A DNA stretch of 64,000 bases from Streptomyces canus 299MFChir4.1 (GTDB lineage: Bacteria > Actinomycetota > Actinomycetes > Streptomycetales > Streptomycetaceae), in the NCBI RefSeq assembly GCF_000383615.1, contig NZ_KB911585.1, forward strand, positions 34,939 through 98,938, given 5' to 3'. The position numbers and the translations under genes are program-made. Under the pieces are notes generated by a model, which was given only the letters and a program-made list of their open reading frames with translations, searched no databases and was not told the DNA's origin. Shown piece after piece: positions 62,829 through 64,000 of the stretch (positions within the stretch are counted from its first letter, which is position 1; every line of letters begins with the position of its first letter).

Positions 62829-63209
62829 ATGTCCGCGAACACCGACCGCTACGAGAGTGCCGTCGCCCGCTACTTCGAAGCCTGGAACGCGCGTGAGCCG
62901 GAGGCACGCACCAAGGCCGTGGCAGCCGCCTGGGCGGTGGACGGCGGGTACACCGACCCGCTCGCCGACGTCGTGGGCCACGACGGGATCGCCGCGGTGA
63001 TCGCGGCGGCCCACGAGCAGTTCCCCGGTTTCGCCTTCCGGATCACCGGCCCCGTCGACGGACATCACGACACCGCGCGGTTCTCCTGGGAGCTCGTGAG
63101 CGAGGACGGATCGGCACCCGTCGCCGGATCCGACGTGGTCACGCTCGACGGGGACGGCAGGATCAGGACCGTGTACGGGTTCCTGGACCGGGTGCCCGCG
63201 GGAGCCTGA
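62829..63209 (+). CDS. NTF2/SnoaL-like protein
   Basis: 126 residues of the NTF2-like fold (YFEAWNAREPEARTKAVAAAWAVDGGYTDPLADVVGHDGIAAVIAAAHEQFPGF, VVTLDGDGRIRTVYGFLD). SnoaL-like proteins are small cone-shaped enzymes or binding proteins; the ligand is unknown. The ATG has GGAGG 13 nt upstream, a long spacing. It is followed by the DUF1905 gene. Confidence 0.85.
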   Translation: MSANTDRYESAVARYFEAWNAREPEARTKAVAAAWAVDGGYTDPLADVVGHDGIAAVIAAAHEQFPGFAFRITGPVDGHHDTARFSWELVSEDGSAPVAGSDVVTLDGDGRIRTVYGFLDRVPAGA

Positions 63210-63281
63210 GGAAGGGCCACGATGAGTTTTCCCCTCGCCGGTGGTCTCTTGAAGAGGAAGCCGTCGGCGAGGGAGAACATC

Positions 63282-63566
63282 ATGGCCACGACCGGAAAGG
63301 TGGACGCGGAATTCACCGCGGTCCTCAGCAGGAACCCGGGGAAGGGCGGCTGGACCTGTGTCCGCTGGCCCGCCTCGGTGGAGTTCTTCGGCACCCGGGG
63401 TCTCGTCAAGGTCCGCGGGACGATCGACGGGCACCCTTTCCAGAGCTCCTTCATGGCCCTCGGGGACGGCACCCACATGCTGCCCGTCAAGGCCGACGTG
63501 CGGAAGGCCATCGGCAAGGACGCGGGCGACACGGTGACCGTGCGCATCGAGGAGCGGACCGGCTGA
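63282..63566 (+). CDS. DUF1905 protein
   Basis: 94 residues of DUF1905 ([81 protein letters not shown]). The fold is a small beta barrel of unknown function. ATG 63282 was chosen for its GGGAG site; the longer form from 63222 adds 20 unconserved residues. Same strand as the NTF2-like gene, 72 bp after it. Confidence 0.88.
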   Translation: MATTGKVDAEFTAVLSRNPGKGGWTCVRWPASVEFFGTRGLVKVRGTIDGHPFQSSFMALGDGTHMLPVKADVRKAIGKDAGDTVTVRIEERTG

Positions 63567-63769
63567 GCGGGCCGCCACGGCGCGGGGTCTCGGCCCACAT
63601 CGGCTCCCGGCTTCGACTCCCGCTCCGGACGGGGCTCTGTGACGACCGTCGGGGGCGGAAGCGGCCCGGCCCGGACGGCCCTTCACCTCCGGCGATCGCC
63701 TTCGCGCCGCGCCGGACGGCGCCCTGGGCCTCGGTAGCGGGGACGGTGACGGTGGCGTCGAACCGAAAG

Positions 63770-63806
63770 GGACCGGGCGCCGGCCTGAGAGTCCGGCGCC
63801 CGGTCC
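63770..63806. terminator. Strong bidirectional terminator hairpin
   Basis: A 14-bp perfect stem (63770-63783 with 63793-63806) with a 9-nt loop lies between the convergent DUF1905 and aldo/keto reductase genes. Confidence 0.75.
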
Positions 63807-63837
63807 GTTCGACTGCCCGCGGCCGTGAGGGCCGCGT

Positions 63838-63880
63838 CGGTCACGCCTTGAGGATCGAGCCGGTCACGCCTTGAGGATCG
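63838..63880. repeat. 23-bp-period tandem repeat at a stop codon
   Basis: CGGTCACGCCTTGAGGATCG occurs at 63838-63857 and 63861-63880. The unit contains the end of the aldo/keto reductase gene, so a copy of its last codons lies after the stop. Confidence 0.85.
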
Positions 63881-64000
63881 CGTCGATCCTCGCCAGTTCC
63901 TCCGGGGCGAAGTCCAGGTTGGCGATCGTGCCCACGCTGTCCTCGATCTGCTTCGGGCTGCTCGCGCCGACGAGGGCCGAGGTGACCCGGCCGCCGCGCA
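63864..64000 (-). CDS. Aldo/keto reductase, C-terminal end (cut by window)
   Basis: 45 codons enter from the right edge. They read RGGRVTSALVGASSPKQIEDSVGTIANLDFAPEELARID and end AILKA. This is the C-terminal cofactor pocket and last helix of YghZ-like aldo/keto reductases (L-glyceraldehyde-3-phosphate reductase group). The start lies beyond the window. Confidence 0.85.
   Translation of the reverse strand, partial: RGGRVTSALVGASSPKQIEDSVGTIANLDFAPEELARIDAILKA

Overview
High-GC actinobacterial DNA, almost certainly a Streptomyces chromosome. Supporting signs are pervasive GC-rich third codon positions, GTG/TTG starts, short-overlap operons, and marker families: SsgA-like protein, streptophobe, MelC1/MelC2 tyrosinase, the 2-methylisoborneol encapsulin operon, and clpP3-clpP4-popR. 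No tRNA, rRNA, CRISPR array, transposase or integrase was seen. The mix of secreted enzymes, secondary metabolism and accessory regulators suggests a chromosome arm rather than the core (inference).

Layout. 1-7.3 kb: MBL hydrolase, DUF4032 kinase-like protein, universal stress protein, VOC protein, then a translationally coupled three-gene signalling operon (receiver/Cys-less thioredoxin-reductase fusion, cNMP-binding histidine kinase, UBP zinc finger). 7.4-10.4 kb: large LuxR/ATPase regulator. 10.4-17 kb: minus-strand sugar operon (ROK repressor, GH27 alpha-galactosidase, GH95 fucosidase broken by one in-frame TAG, SGNH hydrolase). 17-30 kb: serine hydrolases, TerD-CAP fusion, AIM24 protein, TPR protein coupled to a prenyl diphosphate synthase, threonine-dehydratase-like enzyme, membrane-spanning pseudokinase, F420-type LLM oxidoreductase, SsgA-like protein. 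30-37 kb: DUF6328, aldo/keto reductase, type II cholesterol oxidase, and an MFS-TetR pair with twin operators and a tandem-duplicated gene junction. 37-41 kb: melC1-melC2, SRPBCC protein, RNase HI fusion, methyltransferase remnant, VOC protein. 41.7-45.1 kb: family 2B encapsulin shell, terpene cyclase and GPP methyltransferase. 45-48 kb: STAS protein, OmpR regulator, hybrid kinase. 48-53.6 kb: SGNH lipoprotein, epoxide hydrolase, clpP3-clpP4 with a PopR-type operator, popR, and a methyltransferase frameshifted by an exact 35-bp tandem duplication. 53.8-62 kb: SigB/F-type sigma factor, anti-sigma-like ATPase, DUF6777, streptophobe, and a Ser/Thr kinase with an FHA-ABC transporter. 62-64 kb: small proteins and the end of an aldo/keto reductase.

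Main points of interest. (1) The encapsulin/terpenoid operon carries a divergent cyclase (short N-terminus, DSxxxE instead of DDxxxE). (2) Four sites carry tandem-duplication scars (155, 35, 23 and 11 bp). One breaks a gene, and one creates a micro-ORF that keeps ATGA coupling on both sides. A 47-bp direct repeat with a 192-bp period sits at the left edge. (3) Two secreted/enzymatic genes are freshly broken by single lesions. (4) Seven genes have a TANNNT box 6-7 nt before the start codon and no Shine-Dalgarno, so they look leaderless. (5) Several operators can be read directly: twin TetR sites, a PopR site, a ROK site over the -35, and SigB-type GGGTAC promoters. (6) ClpP4 has lost its catalytic His, and a kinase-like protein has lost HRD and DFG.
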